A DNA stretch of 64,000 bases from Methanosarcina barkeri 3 (GTDB lineage Archaea; Halobacteriota; Methanosarcinia; Methanosarcinales; Methanosarcinaceae): positions 1,178,001 to 1,242,000 of the forward strand of contig NZ_CP009517.1 in assembly GCF_000970305.1 (NCBI RefSeq). The letters run 5' to 3'. A program made the position numbers and the translations under genes. Below the pieces are notes generated by a model that saw only the letters and a program-made list of their open reading frames with translations, made no database searches and had not been told where the DNA came from. Positions 46,794 through 56,186 of the stretch are shown here, one piece after another. Positions within the stretch are counted from its first letter, which is position 1, and every line of letters begins with the position of its first letter.

Positions 46794-47543
46794 TTATTCT
46801 TTGTGTTCAGTTTCCTTGTGTTTTGCAAGGATCTGCTGGACGTAATTCTCAACTTCTTCAGGAACTAGTTTTCTGAATTTCTTATCCTGAAGCGACACAA
46901 CACCTACCTCAAGGGTAGACGCATCAAATTTGCCTTCGGCAGCTCTATAGAGTGCATCCATACCTAGAAGGATAGCCGCATCTATATTCATATCTTGCTT
47001 GTACTCTGCTTCAAAGACCTCAACCACTGCGTTTCTGCCTGCACCTATAGCTGTTGCCTTGTATTCCAGAAGAGCACCGCTTGGATCAGTCTCAAAAAGT
47101 CTTGGCAAATTGTCGTCCACGCCTGCAATAAGAAGTGCAGTCCCATATGGGCGAACTCCACCATACTGAGTGTAAGTTTGCTTGTGGTCACAGATTTTCT
47201 TGGAGATAACCTCCACACCTATGGGTTCATCATAAGAAACCCTGTTAACCTGCGCTTCTACACGAGCTCTGTCAACAAGGGAGCGGGCATCTGCCACAAG
47301 CCCTGAGGTCGCAGCTCCTATGTGGTCGTCAATCTGAAAAATCTTTTCGATTGACTCGGCTTCTACAAGCCTGCTAGTTATTCGCTTGTCAACGAGCAGC
47401 ACTACCCCATCCGCTGCCTTGATTCCCACGGCTGTTGTTCCCCTCTTGACCGCTTCGCGGGCATATTCTACTTGAAAAAGTCTTCCATCAGGGCTGAAAA
47501 CCGTAATTGCCCTGTCATAGCCCATCTGTGGTGCCATCTGCAT
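46794..47543 (-). CDS. psmA: proteasome subunit alpha
   Basis: The 249-residue alpha subunit of the 20S proteasome has the N-terminal gate [22 protein letters not shown] and [11 protein letters not shown], and ends in a Lys/Glu tail. It forms the outer rings that bind PAN or Cdc48. The ATG at 47543 has GGGAGATACGGAAT upstream and matches the family's usual start. It heads the SBDS-exosome part of the operon and is preceded by a roughly 960-bp spacer. Confidence 0.96.
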   Translation of the reverse strand: MQMAPQMGYDRAITVFSPDGRLFQVEYAREAVKRGTTAVGIKAADGVVLLVDKRITSRLVEAESIEKIFQIDDHIGAATSGLVADARSLVDRARVEAQVNRVSYDEPIGVEVISKKICDHKQTYTQYGGVRPYGTALLIAGVDDNLPRLFETDPSGALLEYKATAIGAGRNAVVEVFEAEYKQDMNIDAAILLGMDALYRAAEGKFDASTLEVGVVSLQDKKFRKLVPEEVENYVQQILAKHKETEHKE

Positions 47544-48500
47544 ATTCCGTATCTCCCTTAGTTTTTATTTTATATTGTTGTCATCTTCCCGGCAAGAAAC
47601 CGGTCTTTTTTCCTTAAAGGATCTCTATCCGCAGGCTCGTAGCTAAATCACTGCCCTCCCCAAAAAGGCTTTGGTCAGTGATAAACTGCTGCGAGGATGT
47701 CCCGAAAATTCAGGAGCTTAAAGTCCCCGACCCAGCATTCAGGTAAGGAAACCGATTTTTGATTTCCTATAACGTGTTTCTTCCTTATTAGAGTTTTTTA
47801 CCTTCTATTCGGAACTTCCAATCCTGAAATACTTTTTTTTGGACGAAACCTGCTGGAAATACTTCGGTTACAGGGAATTCAAAGGCATTTCTACCCTGCA
47901 AAACTTCTATCCTGCAAAACTTCTATCCTGCAAAGTACGTTTTCCATAATATAGGTTCGCGCACTTTAGGAGCCTTTTTAAAAGTTTTTAAGGTCCAGTT
48001 CCAAGGTTAACTAAGTCCGCTAATAAAGTGTATTTACTCAGTTATAATGCTTGTGAAACCTGAAATTTTCCGGTGCTTAAGCCGTATTCTAAGCCCTCCA
48101 TAAAAGGGTTTTTGCTTCCACCGCTTTACTCTATCTAGGTTTCAATCCGCGTTTCGATCAGATCCGCAATCGTTTGAATTTTCTCCGGACCAGCTATTTT
48201 TCTGTCAATCAGCTTTGCCAATCAATGTTATACCTGTTACACTAATATACTCATTAATATACTAATTCATCATAGTATATATCAGACAGCGTCCTGACAG
48301 TTTTTTATAATAGTTTTCTGAAAGCCTCAAATCCGAGGATTCTCAACAATGGAATAAAGCCACTAACCGGAAAAGCTGCTTAATTTACTTTCCCAGATCC
48401 TGAAAACTTGAGGTTTTTAAATACCCGGGCTTCAGCATTCGCGAATTATAAATTCATTTCTTTCTGAGACCACAGTTGAGCTTTTCTGAACCTGCCCAGC
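47544..48500 (-). other. long spacer between pop5 and psmA with structured element
   Basis: About 950 bp with no gene. 47636-47695 can form a long stem: CTCGTAGC pairs with GCTGCGAG, and inside it ATCACTG with CAGTGAT. CCGG-CCGG near 47590 followed by TCTTTTTT resembles a terminator on the plus strand. Short 17-bp repeats TTCTATCCTGCAAAAC occur around 47895-47945. A TATA-like run lies near 48415 on the minus strand. It might host a small RNA or regulatory leader. Confidence 0.45.
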
Positions 48501-48887
48501 TTATAATTCTCCAGCCTTTTTGAAGTTAACCTTGAGTTCGGGCTCAAAGGTCGTATGATTCCGAAGAAATTTCTCGGTTGCCCTTTTAATCGTGCCTGAA
48601 GTTCCAAGTATATGTACAGTTGCCCTTTTTCCATTGATCCGTGTGAGCGTTGCCAGAGATGCTCTGGTTTCTTTCACTCTCGCATGTGAACACTGAGCAA
48701 TACCTTTTGAGTCTTCAAACCCGAGCACCTTAATATCACACTCACTTGCAGTGACGTCTCCAATCAAGGAAGAAGCCGAAAACATAACCTCTTTGATTAA
48801 ATCATTCCTGCTGACTGGTACCTCGGAAATCAGTTCAAAGGCCAGATAACGTTTTTTTGCACGAAGAGAAGGGAGCAGGCGTTTCAA
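48501..48887 (-). CDS. rnp2: ribonuclease P protein component 2 (Pop5)
   Basis: The 128-residue Pop5 homologue is a ferredoxin-like-fold subunit of archaeal RNase P that acts with Rpp30 to activate tRNA 5' processing. It begins with LLPSLRAKKRYLAFELIS after TTG 48887 (GGGAGAT upstream). TTG overlaps the TGA of the Rpp30 gene by four bases. The C-terminal NHTTFEPELKVNFK segment is family-typical. Confidence 0.9.
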   Translation of the reverse strand: MKRLLPSLRAKKRYLAFELISEVPVSRNDLIKEVMFSASSLIGDVTASECDIKVLGFEDSKGIAQCSHARVKETRASLATLTRINGKRATVHILGTSGTIKRATEKFLRNHTTFEPELKVNFKKAGEL

Positions 48888-49603
48888 AAGTAATCTCCCT
48901 CCTCAAGTACCTCAATACCTTCTCTAATATAGCCTGGACCAGGCCGATTCCTTGAGATTATTCTTTCAGGCACAATAGTAATGGCTTCAAGGGCCTCATC
49001 TTCTTCAAGCCCGCAGACTTCAGCCAGTGCAAGAATCTCCATAGGAGAACGAAGGTCAAAACATGACATTGCATCACTTGAGAGGACAAGAGGAACATCG
49101 TACTTTCTGGCAAGGTCAAGGTTTGCTCTCAGATCAGACAGCAGACGAACTCGCCTTGGTCCTCTTGAATGAAGAAGAGGCCTTATTGTCAGACCGATTG
49201 CAACATCGTTATCAGCTGCAGCCTTTGCAAGCACCTGGTTTAACCCACTGCTTTTAGCAAAAGCTGGGTGGTTCAGGATATCTACTCTCGGGTTTTCCAG
49301 AGCAGCCCTGTTGACAGTTTCCGAACCTCCATGCACTATCAGGACATCCACGGATTTCCTGAATTTTCCAATAAGTCCGTGAAGTTTTGAGGGGTTTTCT
49401 TCTGCAAGCTCGACTCCTCTAAAAATCTCAAATTCATTAGTAGAGGGTAATACAGGTTGTGATAGAGGAAGTTTATCCGAGTGGTTTGTAAGCGCAATCC
49501 CACTGTACCCCAAATATCGGGAAAGGGCAGCAAGTTGTTCAGCCACATTCTCCCCGTCAGGCACTGCGTGAATGCAAAGATCGTAGAATTTAGGTTTACC
49601 CAA
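48884..49603 (-). CDS. rnp3: ribonuclease P protein component 3 (Rpp30)
   Basis: This 239-residue TIM-barrel-like RNase P subunit starts at TTG 49603 ([18 protein letters not shown]), preceded by GGAGGAG and overlapping the stop of the DUF54 gene. A longer frame from 49681 adds 26 unconserved residues. Conserved parts are GIALTNHSDK, VDILNHPAF and VPLVLSSDAMSCFDLRSP. It is coupled to pop5 by a four-base overlap. Confidence 0.9.
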   Translation of the reverse strand: MGKPKFYDLCIHAVPDGENVAEQLAALSRYLGYSGIALTNHSDKLPLSQPVLPSTNEFEIFRGVELAEENPSKLHGLIGKFRKSVDVLIVHGGSETVNRAALENPRVDILNHPAFAKSSGLNQVLAKAAADNDVAIGLTIRPLLHSRGPRRVRLLSDLRANLDLARKYDVPLVLSSDAMSCFDLRSPMEILALAEVCGLEEDEALEAITIVPERIISRNRPGPGYIREGIEVLEEGDYF

Positions 49604-50039
49604 ACAACTCCTCCACGATAGCTCCGGCTTTTTCCCGATTTTTCGGATAAGTCTCGATCTTGACTTTTGCAGTGATCGCATCCGAGGAATCAGTTAGCTT
49701 CACTTTCTGCAGGTATGCAGCCTGCTTGTCAAAGCGAAGATGAAAGACCTGATCATCGTCCAGCCTCTCGGGCATTTCTTCCCTGAGCCTTGCTACATCT
49801 TCTTCGGAAAAGTTCTCCCGGACAAAATGGGCAAAACTCAGACAGTCTGCCTTTCTTTTAAGCTGTACGCTCAGAATAGTAATAGGATTTCCATGATGCC
49901 CTTCAGCCTGGAGCTCATCAATCAGTTTGCTCCCTTCCCGTACGCCGGCACCGGATAAAAAAAAGTCCAGAGCCATACGGACTCTGGATACGTCTTCGGT
50001 TGCGTGGGCGATCACACGCAGTATTATGTGATGAATCAC
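49596..50039 (-). CDS. RNA-binding protein, DUF54/COG1325 family
   Basis: The 147-residue protein begins with GTG 50039 ([14 protein letters not shown]) and belongs to the archaeal DUF54 RNA-binding family found between eL15 and the RNase P genes. A role in rRNA or RNase P/exosome function is suspected from context. The GTG overlaps the eL15 stop by four bases (GTGA). The central [19 protein letters not shown] is typical. Confidence 0.85.
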   Translation of the reverse strand: MIHHIILRVIAHATEDVSRVRMALDFFLSGAGVREGSKLIDELQAEGHHGNPITILSVQLKRKADCLSFAHFVRENFSEEDVARLREEMPERLDDDQVFHLRFDKQAAYLQKVKLTDSSDAITAKVKIETYPKNREKAGAIVEELFG

Positions 50040-50626
50040 TTGCCTCGACTCTTGTTTGCACGGATACTCGGTCTGGTCTTTTCAGTACCTTTTCCGCGTG
50101 TAGACATGCCTCTGCCCTTCCGGCCGGCACTGGTCTTACCCCTTGCAGCTCTGTCCCTGACGGACGGATCGCATACCCAGTTGAGGTTCTTATCGCTCTT
50201 TATTACAGGGTGGAAGGGGTCTACAAGAATGACTTCATACCACTTACTCTTTCCGTCCTCCCCTACCCAGTAGGAGTTCAGGACTTCAAGGTTCGGGTAT
50301 TTGCGGTCTGCACGGGCTTCGGCAATCCTCTGAATGCTCATGCCACCTGTGATCTTGTTCACACCCATTCTCTGGGTCCTTCTTCCACGGTTGAACCTTG
50401 TTTTACCAAGTCCTCCGCGGCGTACTTTTACTCTGGCGACGACGATGCCCTGCTTGGCTTTATATCCGAGAGAGCGTGCTTTGTCGATTCTTGTGGGCCT
50501 TTCGATTCTGGTCACAGATCCCTGCTTTCTCCAGACCTGCATGCGCTCCCAGCGGAGCTCGTTCACGTAAGTCTCACCAGGGGTTTTCCATGCATCACGT
50601 ACGTATGTGTAAAAAGATTTTACCAA
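50036..50626 (-). CDS. rpl15e: 50S ribosomal protein eL15
   Basis: The 196-residue strongly basic protein reads [32 protein letters not shown] and [13 protein letters not shown], the hallmarks of eL15. TTG 50626 with GGTG nearby restores the normal N-terminus. Upstream TTG 50638 or GTG 50635 would add four residues. It is the first gene of the superoperon and is followed without a gap by the DUF54 gene. Confidence 0.94.
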   Translation of the reverse strand: MVKSFYTYVRDAWKTPGETYVNELRWERMQVWRKQGSVTRIERPTRIDKARSLGYKAKQGIVVARVKVRRGGLGKTRFNRGRRTQRMGVNKITGGMSIQRIAEARADRKYPNLEVLNSYWVGEDGKSKWYEVILVDPFHPVIKSDKNLNWVCDPSVRDRAARGKTSAGRKGRGMSTRGKGTEKTRPSIRANKSRGK

Positions 50627-51202
50627 TTTAAACACCAAGTTTCACTTATGTTTCACGGTTCAGCCCTGCCTGCAGGACTACATTCCAACGGGACCTAATC
50701 CCGAAAATGAAACATGGGATAAACTGAACCATCTGATTTAAAGCTTTGCCCGTGAATGGGCCAATTAAAAGTGAAATACCTGGACAAAGGGAAAAGAGAG
50801 GAAAGTATATTGAAAAGAAGAAAACGAAGTAATGATAAATGTATGGAAAACATAAACGAGTTAGAAACAGCATCAAGAATGAATTAGAAACAGCATCAAG
50901 AATGAATTAGAAACAGTATCAAGAATGAATTAGAAACAGTATCAAGATTGTTGCTCAAACTTAAAAACAAACGTTATGAAAAGGACAAGAGAAATGGAAA
51001 AAAGATAAATCAGAAAAAACTAAAAATAATAAAGATGCGAAACAAAAAACAATACAGATGAAACAAATGTGAAACAAAAAAAAATACAGGTAAAGTAAAA
51101 AAGATGTAGAAAATTATAAAATAATACAGAACTGAATAAAAAGAAAAAACATGAATAGATGGTTCTTATATAATCAAGTTAAAAAGACTAAATACTTTTA
51201 CT
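50627..51202 (+). other. intergenic, purine-rich spacer
   Basis: About 570 bp, very A/G-rich on the plus strand. 50858-50949 holds four copies of a 23-bp repeat, GAATTAGAAACAGCATCAAG with AAT. The eL15 promoter must lie within the first 200 bp. Confidence 0.5.
50858..50949. repeat. 23-bp tandem repeat, four copies
   Basis: Copies start at 50858, 50881, 50904 and 50927. It lies upstream of the eL15 gene. Confidence 0.85.
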
Positions 51203-51694
51203 TCAACGTGGCGTGTCCAGGGAATCAGCAGATTCCGGCACTTCGTTTCCTTTGAGTTTTATCTCTTCTCCTTTGATATTCCTTTTCTTCTTATCTTCCA
51301 GGATCGGAAGAGCTTCAACTATTCCATCAAGTATGGCTTCGGGTCTTGGACAACAACCCGGAACATATACATCTACGGGTATGACCTGATCAACTCCGCC
51401 TATTACATTATAACAGCCGTGGAAAATTCCACCTGTGGATGCACACGCTCCGACTGCTATAACAACTTTTGGATCAGGAATCTGGTTATAGATATTTACA
51501 AGCACATTCACATTTTTGTAATTTACCGCACCCGTGACTATCATTATATCTGCTTGCTTGGGAGTACCAATGTTTAAAACACCGAATCTTTCAGCATCAT
51601 ATAGAGGAGTAAGACAAGCAATTACTTCAATATCACAGCCATTACAACTGTTGCAGTTCACGTGTATAACCCATGGAGATTTTGCTAACGCCAT
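51203..51694 (-). CDS. EchC-like [NiFe]-hydrogenase small subunit, orphan
   Basis: The 163-residue NuoB-like protein begins MALAKSPWVIHVNCNSCNGC. Cys17, Cys20, Cys84 (VGACAST) and Cys114 (VPGCCPRPE) provide the 4Fe-4S site of group 4 hydrogenase small subunits. The sequence is close to what I recall of Methanosarcina EchC. In Ech it sits in echABCDEF. Here there is no other hydrogenase gene within at least 12 kb on either side. It may be a relic of a lost Ech operon or a subunit used elsewhere. The C-terminal 25 residues are charged and unconserved. No strong ribosome binding site is seen. Confidence 0.82.
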   Translation of the reverse strand: MALAKSPWVIHVNCNSCNGCDIEVIACLTPLYDAERFGVLNIGTPKQADIMIVTGAVNYKNVNVLVNIYNQIPDPKVVIAVGACASTGGIFHGCYNVIGGVDQVIPVDVYVPGCCPRPEAILDGIVEALPILEDKKKRNIKGEEIKLKGNEVPESADSLDTPR

Positions 51695-52180
51695 AAATAT
51701 TTCTCTTTTGTGTTATTTTCATCGGAGCAAGGGATAAGGTTATTACAATCACCCTGCATTTCACAGTGTATTTCTCAATAGGAGTTTGAAACACACTCAA
51801 GTGACCTGAAATTTAGTGTAGCTCGATGAAAATTGAATACAATCAATAATTTATAGTGAATTGCTTTATATAAGGTTAATTATAAAAAAGAAAGTTTCAA
51901 ACTACTTTTTATGGTTAAGAGAAAACTCTGAAAACTAAAAAGAAGCCTTCTCCAGTTTGAATGAGTAACATGATCTCTTTTTGCTTGAACGATAATAGTG
52001 AGACTAACAAGTTCCAGATTGAAGTTCTGACAATATCTAAAAAAATGACATCGTTCTAAAAAAGAAATGGTCCTGTCAAATCAGAAGTTGATACAAATTA
52101 TAAGAGTTAAAATATAAATTATAAGAGTTAAAATTTTCATCGATAAAAATCTTTCTTAATAACATACACTATTGATTGCT

Positions 52181-52320
52181 TTACTTTAATTGTTACTCTT
52201 ATTCTTTAATTGTTACTCTTATTCTTTAATTGTTACTCTTATTCTTTAATTGTTACTCTTATTCTTTAATTGTTACTCTTATTCTTTAATTGTTACTCTT
52301 ATTCTTTAATTGTTACTCTT
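52181..52320. repeat. 20-bp tandem repeat, seven copies
   Basis: Six exact copies of ATTCTTTAATTGTTACTCTT from 52201, preceded by one near copy at 52181. Confidence 0.93.
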
Positions 52321-52370
52321 ATTACTCCTGAAAAAGTATTTCAAGCTCTGACTTGACAGAACCATCATAC

Positions 52371-52480
52371 AGAAGTACATACTAGTGCCGAGTCAACCGT
52401 AAAATGTCATATAAAAAAGATGGGAATTCTTCGGAATCGTTGAATTCTTGATGATTGACTCGGCACTAGAAGTACATACT
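52371..52480. mobile_element. 84-bp MITE-like element with target duplication
   Basis: AGTGCCGAGTCAA at 52384 and its exact reverse complement TTGACTCGGCACT ending at 52467 bound 84 bp with no coding capacity. The element is flanked on both sides by an identical 13-bp direct repeat, AGAAGTACATACT (52371-52383 and 52468-52480), as expected of a target-site duplication. The interior has a smaller GAATTC-based inverted repeat. The parent transposase is not in the window. Confidence 0.75.
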
Positions 52481-52527
52481 GGAAGTATAATTTCGCAAAA
52501 AATACATTATCTAATGTATTAAATGTT

Positions 52528-52875
52528 TTATTTCAGTAATTTTAGGGCTTCTCGGCAAGCAGCAACAGCCGGAGCTCCTGAGGTGATAAAGATAACGTCC
52601 ATAGCTTCCATGATTTCTGCCTTAGTGACTCCATGGTTAAGAGCGCTTTTCATCTGCGCCACCGTACAGGCCTCACACTGTTTAGATGCCACAACTGCAA
52701 GAGCCATAAGTATTTTTGTTTTTGCAGACAGAGCCCCATCAGATAATAGTTTTCCATCACAGCGTCTGTACTTTGAAAGGAACTCAGGGTCAAGTTCTTC
52801 AAGTGTTTCTAAGATGTGGGGCTTAAATCCCATTTTCTTTTCTATACTTTCTGTTACTGTTTTATGGTCTGCCAA
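52528..52875 (-). CDS. carboxymuconolactone decarboxylase/AhpD-like protein
   Basis: The 115-residue all-helical protein has the AhpD-type redox pair C67-x2-C70 (KQCEACTV) and the family's [13 protein letters not shown]...[12 protein letters not shown] layout. Such proteins act as peroxide-detoxifying thiol reductases or decarboxylases. The Cys pair favours a redox role. TTG 52875 is the start, with GGTAGGTGG upstream. It may group with the small Cys-rich genes on the same strand that follow in position (53.2-54.2 kb). Confidence 0.85.
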   Translation of the reverse strand: MADHKTVTESIEKKMGFKPHILETLEELDPEFLSKYRRCDGKLLSDGALSAKTKILMALAVVASKQCEACTVAQMKSALNHGVTKAEIMEAMDVIFITSGAPAVAACREALKLLK

Positions 52876-53170
52876 ATTATGCCACCTACCTATAAGCTAA
52901 TATTAATTATTTATTATATTCAAAAGTAACTGTTAAATTAAGAGTAATATAAATTACGGGTTATTCAATGTATATTTGACTGATGCAAGTTATTCGATGA
53001 ATGTTTGATTGACGCAGATTCTTCAAATGAACATTTAATTGAATTTGTTCCAAAACTATTTCCGGGTCTTCTAGACCAACATTTGAGTAGAGAGCTAATA
53101 AACAGCATTCAATGGGAATAAGCTGTTGGTATAAACACGAATAGTCGAGTTTGAAACTCAGTTTGTTGCT

Positions 53171-53392
53171 TTAGACGCAGCCCATGTCTCCAAAAGTGAT
53201 GTCAATGCACTCACGACACATCATTCTAGGAAGATCTTTCTTTAACGTCAAGTGGGGAAGTGGATATCCTCCTTTCATTGGCAACTCTACTTGTTTGATA
53301 TGGTCAATACAAAGTCCTTTTCCACAGACAATGCAAACACCTACTGCTTCATTTACTTTATTTTCTTCAGAGCAATCATAACATTTAAGCAT
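53171..53392 (-). CDS. DUF2180 family Cys-rich protein (paralogue 1)
   Basis: The 73-residue protein begins MLKCYDCSEENK, with CxxC pairs CYDC, CIVC and CREC plus further single Cys, and CIDHIKQ in the middle. It resembles DUF2180, a small zinc-binding family found in Methanosarcina. GAGGTGATC precedes the ATG. It lies 11 bp after its paralogue (53404-53634), so the pair is one transcription unit. Confidence 0.78.
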   Translation of the reverse strand: MLKCYDCSEENKVNEAVGVCIVCGKGLCIDHIKQVELPMKGGYPLPHLTLKKDLPRMMCRECIDITFGDMGCV

Positions 53393-53403
53393 TCGTGATC
53401 ACC

Positions 53404-53634
53404 TCAACAAACCTCATTAAACAAGCAGTTTTCCTTCAGGGATTCATGACAAGGAAGGCACAAAATTCTTTTAATGTGTTCAAGGTCAGGCTTCAGTTCA
53501 ACAGGATAACTTCCTTCCCAAACAGGAGTTTCCTCACGAATAAGGTGCTCTTTGCAAACCCCTCTACCACATGCAATACAAATTCCAACAGCGTCAGTAT
53601 CTTTACCTTCTCTGGCGCATTCATAGCATTTCAT
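53404..53634 (-). CDS. DUF2180 family Cys-rich protein (paralogue 2)
   Basis: The 76-residue paralogue of the neighbour begins MKCYECAREGKDTDAVGIC, with CIACGRGVCKEH and a terminal CLPCHES plus two more Cys. Both probably bind two zinc ions in a LIM- or RING-like arrangement. GGAGGAAAGCTT precedes the ATG. The two genes arose by tandem duplication. Confidence 0.78.
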   Translation of the reverse strand: MKCYECAREGKDTDAVGICIACGRGVCKEHLIREETPVWEGSYPVELKPDLEHIKRILCLPCHESLKENCLFNEVC

Positions 53635-53727
53635 AAGCTTTCCTCCAGATGAAAAATTGTTCAGTTGCCAAAAAATTTTGTTAAAGTGCGTGAAAGTATA
53701 ATTTATTAATTAAGACGTACGTATGAT

Positions 53728-53856
53728 TTATTCCTCACTGATAAGAGTCATTTCCTGGCCACAACAAACAAGAGTTCCTCCACCTACTTCTTCTACTATG
53801 ACTTCGTTACCGCATATCTCACAAAGATATCTTTCTCCTTTAGCAGATACACCCAT
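53728..53856 (-). CDS. desulforedoxin-like protein, 42 aa
   Basis: ATG 53856 has GAGGTGA upstream. The product starts MGVSAKGERYLCEICGNEVI and contains CEIC and, about 15 residues later, TLVCCGQEM. CxxC followed by CC is the desulforedoxin/neelaredoxin N-domain signature for a mononuclear Fe(S-Cys)4 site. It is a likely redox partner in oxidative stress. It is on the same strand as the DUF2180 pair, about 90 bp upstream. Confidence 0.75.
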   Translation of the reverse strand: MGVSAKGERYLCEICGNEVIVEEVGGGTLVCCGQEMTLISEE

Positions 53857-54116
53857 AAACCTTTCACCTCGTTTTCTTTAAGTTATTATCTCAAAGCAGT
53901 TTAATAAATTATTCTGTTTCTAGAATTATTCATTTTTTAAAAACAATTGAAAAAAATCAATTCGCTATGGGATGATACTTAAAAGATATGTGTCTTTAAG
54001 TGCCTTGGAAGATTTATCAAACAGCCAAGTGTTAATATTTACACTTTTTTAAACACGGAGTGTACTTGTCTTCTGACACTATTAAGGAATCACCCCACTA
54101 GCGGATAAGAGCCTGC

Positions 54117-54239
54117 TTACTTGCAGGTGTCAAGAAGACCTTTCTTTTTACCTCCTCTTTGTTCAGAGGGGTGTATCGGTTCAACTTTTGCGTCTTCATC
54201 CTTTGCTTCTGCCTTCTTTTCTTCTTTATGATGGGTCAT
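54117..54239 (-). CDS. small charged protein, 40 aa
   Basis: ATG 54239 follows GGAG at normal spacing. The product starts MTHHKEEKKAEAKDEDAKVE and ends KKKGLLDTCK. It is highly charged, probably disordered, with one Cys near the end. I recognise no family. It shares strand and spacing with the small Cys-rich genes downstream. Confidence 0.5.
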   Translation of the reverse strand: MTHHKEEKKAEAKDEDAKVEPIHPSEQRGGKKKGLLDTCK

Positions 54240-54250
54240 AGATTCAACTC

Positions 54251-54308
54251 CTGAATCAGTTGTTCAATTACTGAGTCAGTTATTCAATTACTGAGTCAGT
54301 TATTCAAC
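54251..54308. repeat. 20-bp tandem repeat, three copies
   Basis: CTGAGTCAGTTATTCAATTA at 54251 (variant), 54271 and 54291, directly upstream of the 40-residue gene. Confidence 0.75.
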
Positions 54309-56186
54309 ACTTAATCAATTACACTTCTAACAACTTGTATAAACTTTATACTTTGATCAAGTATCCATCACTTTCAATAAATATTTATTATCTTCAATAA
54401 ACATTTATTGATTTTCAAGAAATTCCCAGTTTTTATGTAATATTTAAATTACCCCTATAAACTGATCTTAGATACATTGACAGTTTTTCCCTATCCCTCC
54501 TTCTGGCCAGTAAAACATCAGTTAAATCAAATTTGAAGACATATATACTGGTCTAGAAATCTTTATTCCTGGGATTGCAAAATTTTAGATTGATTCTGCC
54601 AGCACCTAACAGATAGCAATCAAATTCCTTTCATATTACAATAAACAATTTTCCCAGTAGTTATTCAATTATCCTCTTAATTATTTTAAATTATTTATAT
54701 GAAAAATTGTTTATGAACAAAAGGCAGTCTAGCATAAAATATTTCAAAGTCGAACAATAGTTTTACGGTAGCAAAGTATGCTGGTTTTCTGTAAAATTAT
54801 TTTTCCTTATGTACCGTGTTTTACTGCAAAAAATATTATTGAAGTATCTTCTAAAACAAATTTATGGTAACTGAGGAAAATAAAAAAATAGTTAAGGAAA
54901 AAATGCTTCAGATCATAAAACTTACAGAACCTTAGATCTTAATAAGTTGCTTTAAATAAAATAGATTAGACAGCTTTAAATAAATAAATAAATAAATAAA
55001 TAAATTAAACAAAAACTGAAGAATTTCAGGAGGAACATGAAGTGAGAAGGCAGTAGAAAGAATATGTAGGGAGTCCGAGATCCCAGTATTCATGGACTAT
55101 ACCCAACAGCTCTTTAAACAGTGTTCCCCAAACCCTGTTCTAAGAAAGATAGGTGATTATCCAGGCAATCTTTAGGTGGTGTGGTAGATTTTAGTTTACC
55201 TTTCTACTCGCCTTCACAACTCCATAATATACTAATAATTTGAATTATTTTAAATTATTTATATCAAAAATTCCTATCGAGAAAACATTTTTTTCAAGCA
55301 AAAAATTTTAATGTGAAAAATTATTCTATATTTATATTTATAAATAAATATTTTTGAAAAAAAATTACCGGTCAATGCCTTCTATTCATGCTTCTATATT
55401 GCTAAACCTTATCGTAAATTCTATTGCTTGATACCTTTAAGCACTATTATGCCTATCTATTTGCTTAATAAGAATATTTACAAGCTGTGTACTAAGAATA
55501 TTTAATTTAGAAAATCAATTTTTTTAAAATGACAGCATCATTACCTTAAATGATTATGTGTATCCGGTAGTAAGATAAGCAAAAAAAATTCATATTTCAG
55601 ATGATATCCCGTTAGTTAAAAATGATACAATACTCAAAAATCACGTTAAAAAAATTGAATGAACCTGGAAGATTTTTATTCCTGTTACTTTATCCCGATA
55701 CAGTAGCTCAAAAATATACTGTATCTATGAAAAATATACTGTATCTATGAAATTTATTTGGGTTAGAACATCTTCCAGGAAATTATTTACTCACATATCC
55801 CACCAGTCACTTTCCCATTCCCATTTGTGTTGATCCATTCGTTTTTCTCATATGGTCTAAATTCGTTCGTTTGGTCTAAATTCGTTCGTTTTGTTCGTTT
55901 TTACTCTCTCGTGGGGTTACAATTTATAATAGTTCTCAAATTTATTTAACATTATTTATATGAAAAATTGATTCTGAAAAAATAATATTCTCGTGAAAAA
56001 TGTTTTTTTATCAAACAACATTTAAATATTAATTATGAGCTCATACTACACTAAAAAATTACTTGTAGAACAATAGTTAGTTTCAGATCAGTATAAGAAG
56101 TTGCTTATTCAATGGAAAAAGACCAATGGTCAATCTAAATTTCAAGAATTATAATAAGTAAATTGTTTTATTGTGTAGAGGTAGAC
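54309..56186 (-). other. 1.9-kb AT-rich spacer with decayed sensor-kinase end
   Basis: No intact gene. A motif of about 28 bp, TTTTAAATTATTTATATGAA with variation, recurs near 54685, 55245 and 55945. A simple AAAT run lies near 54980. 55394-55489 matches the 3' end of the downstream kinase gene (listed separately). Confidence 0.5.
55394..55489 (-). pseudogene. relic of a histidine-kinase 3' end
   Basis: About 96 bases align without large gaps to 56195-56290, the last codons of the big sensor kinase gene. Shared words include GCTAAACC versus ACTAAACC, TATCGT, CCTATCTAT versus GCTATCTAT, AAGAATA and TTACAAGCTG. In-frame stops show it is dead. It indicates that a tandem kinase copy was once present and was largely deleted. 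Confidence 0.6.

Larger units (their letters stand above)
51695..52527 (+). other. intergenic with tandem repeat and MITE-like element
   Basis: About 830 bp without a gene. It contains the 20-bp repeat array at 52181-52320 and the element at 52371-52480. AAATTATAAGAGTTAAA repeats near 52095-52130. Confidence 0.6.

Noticed and set aside
48060-48110. AGAATACGGCTTA on the minus strand, similar to the conserved 3' region (CR-V) of RNase P RNA, close to the pop5 and rpp30 genes
   Set aside because: The partner CR-I sequence (GAGGAAAGTCC-like) is not found at the expected distance and the surrounding sequence is too AT-rich. It is a probable chance match. A covariance-model search would decide.
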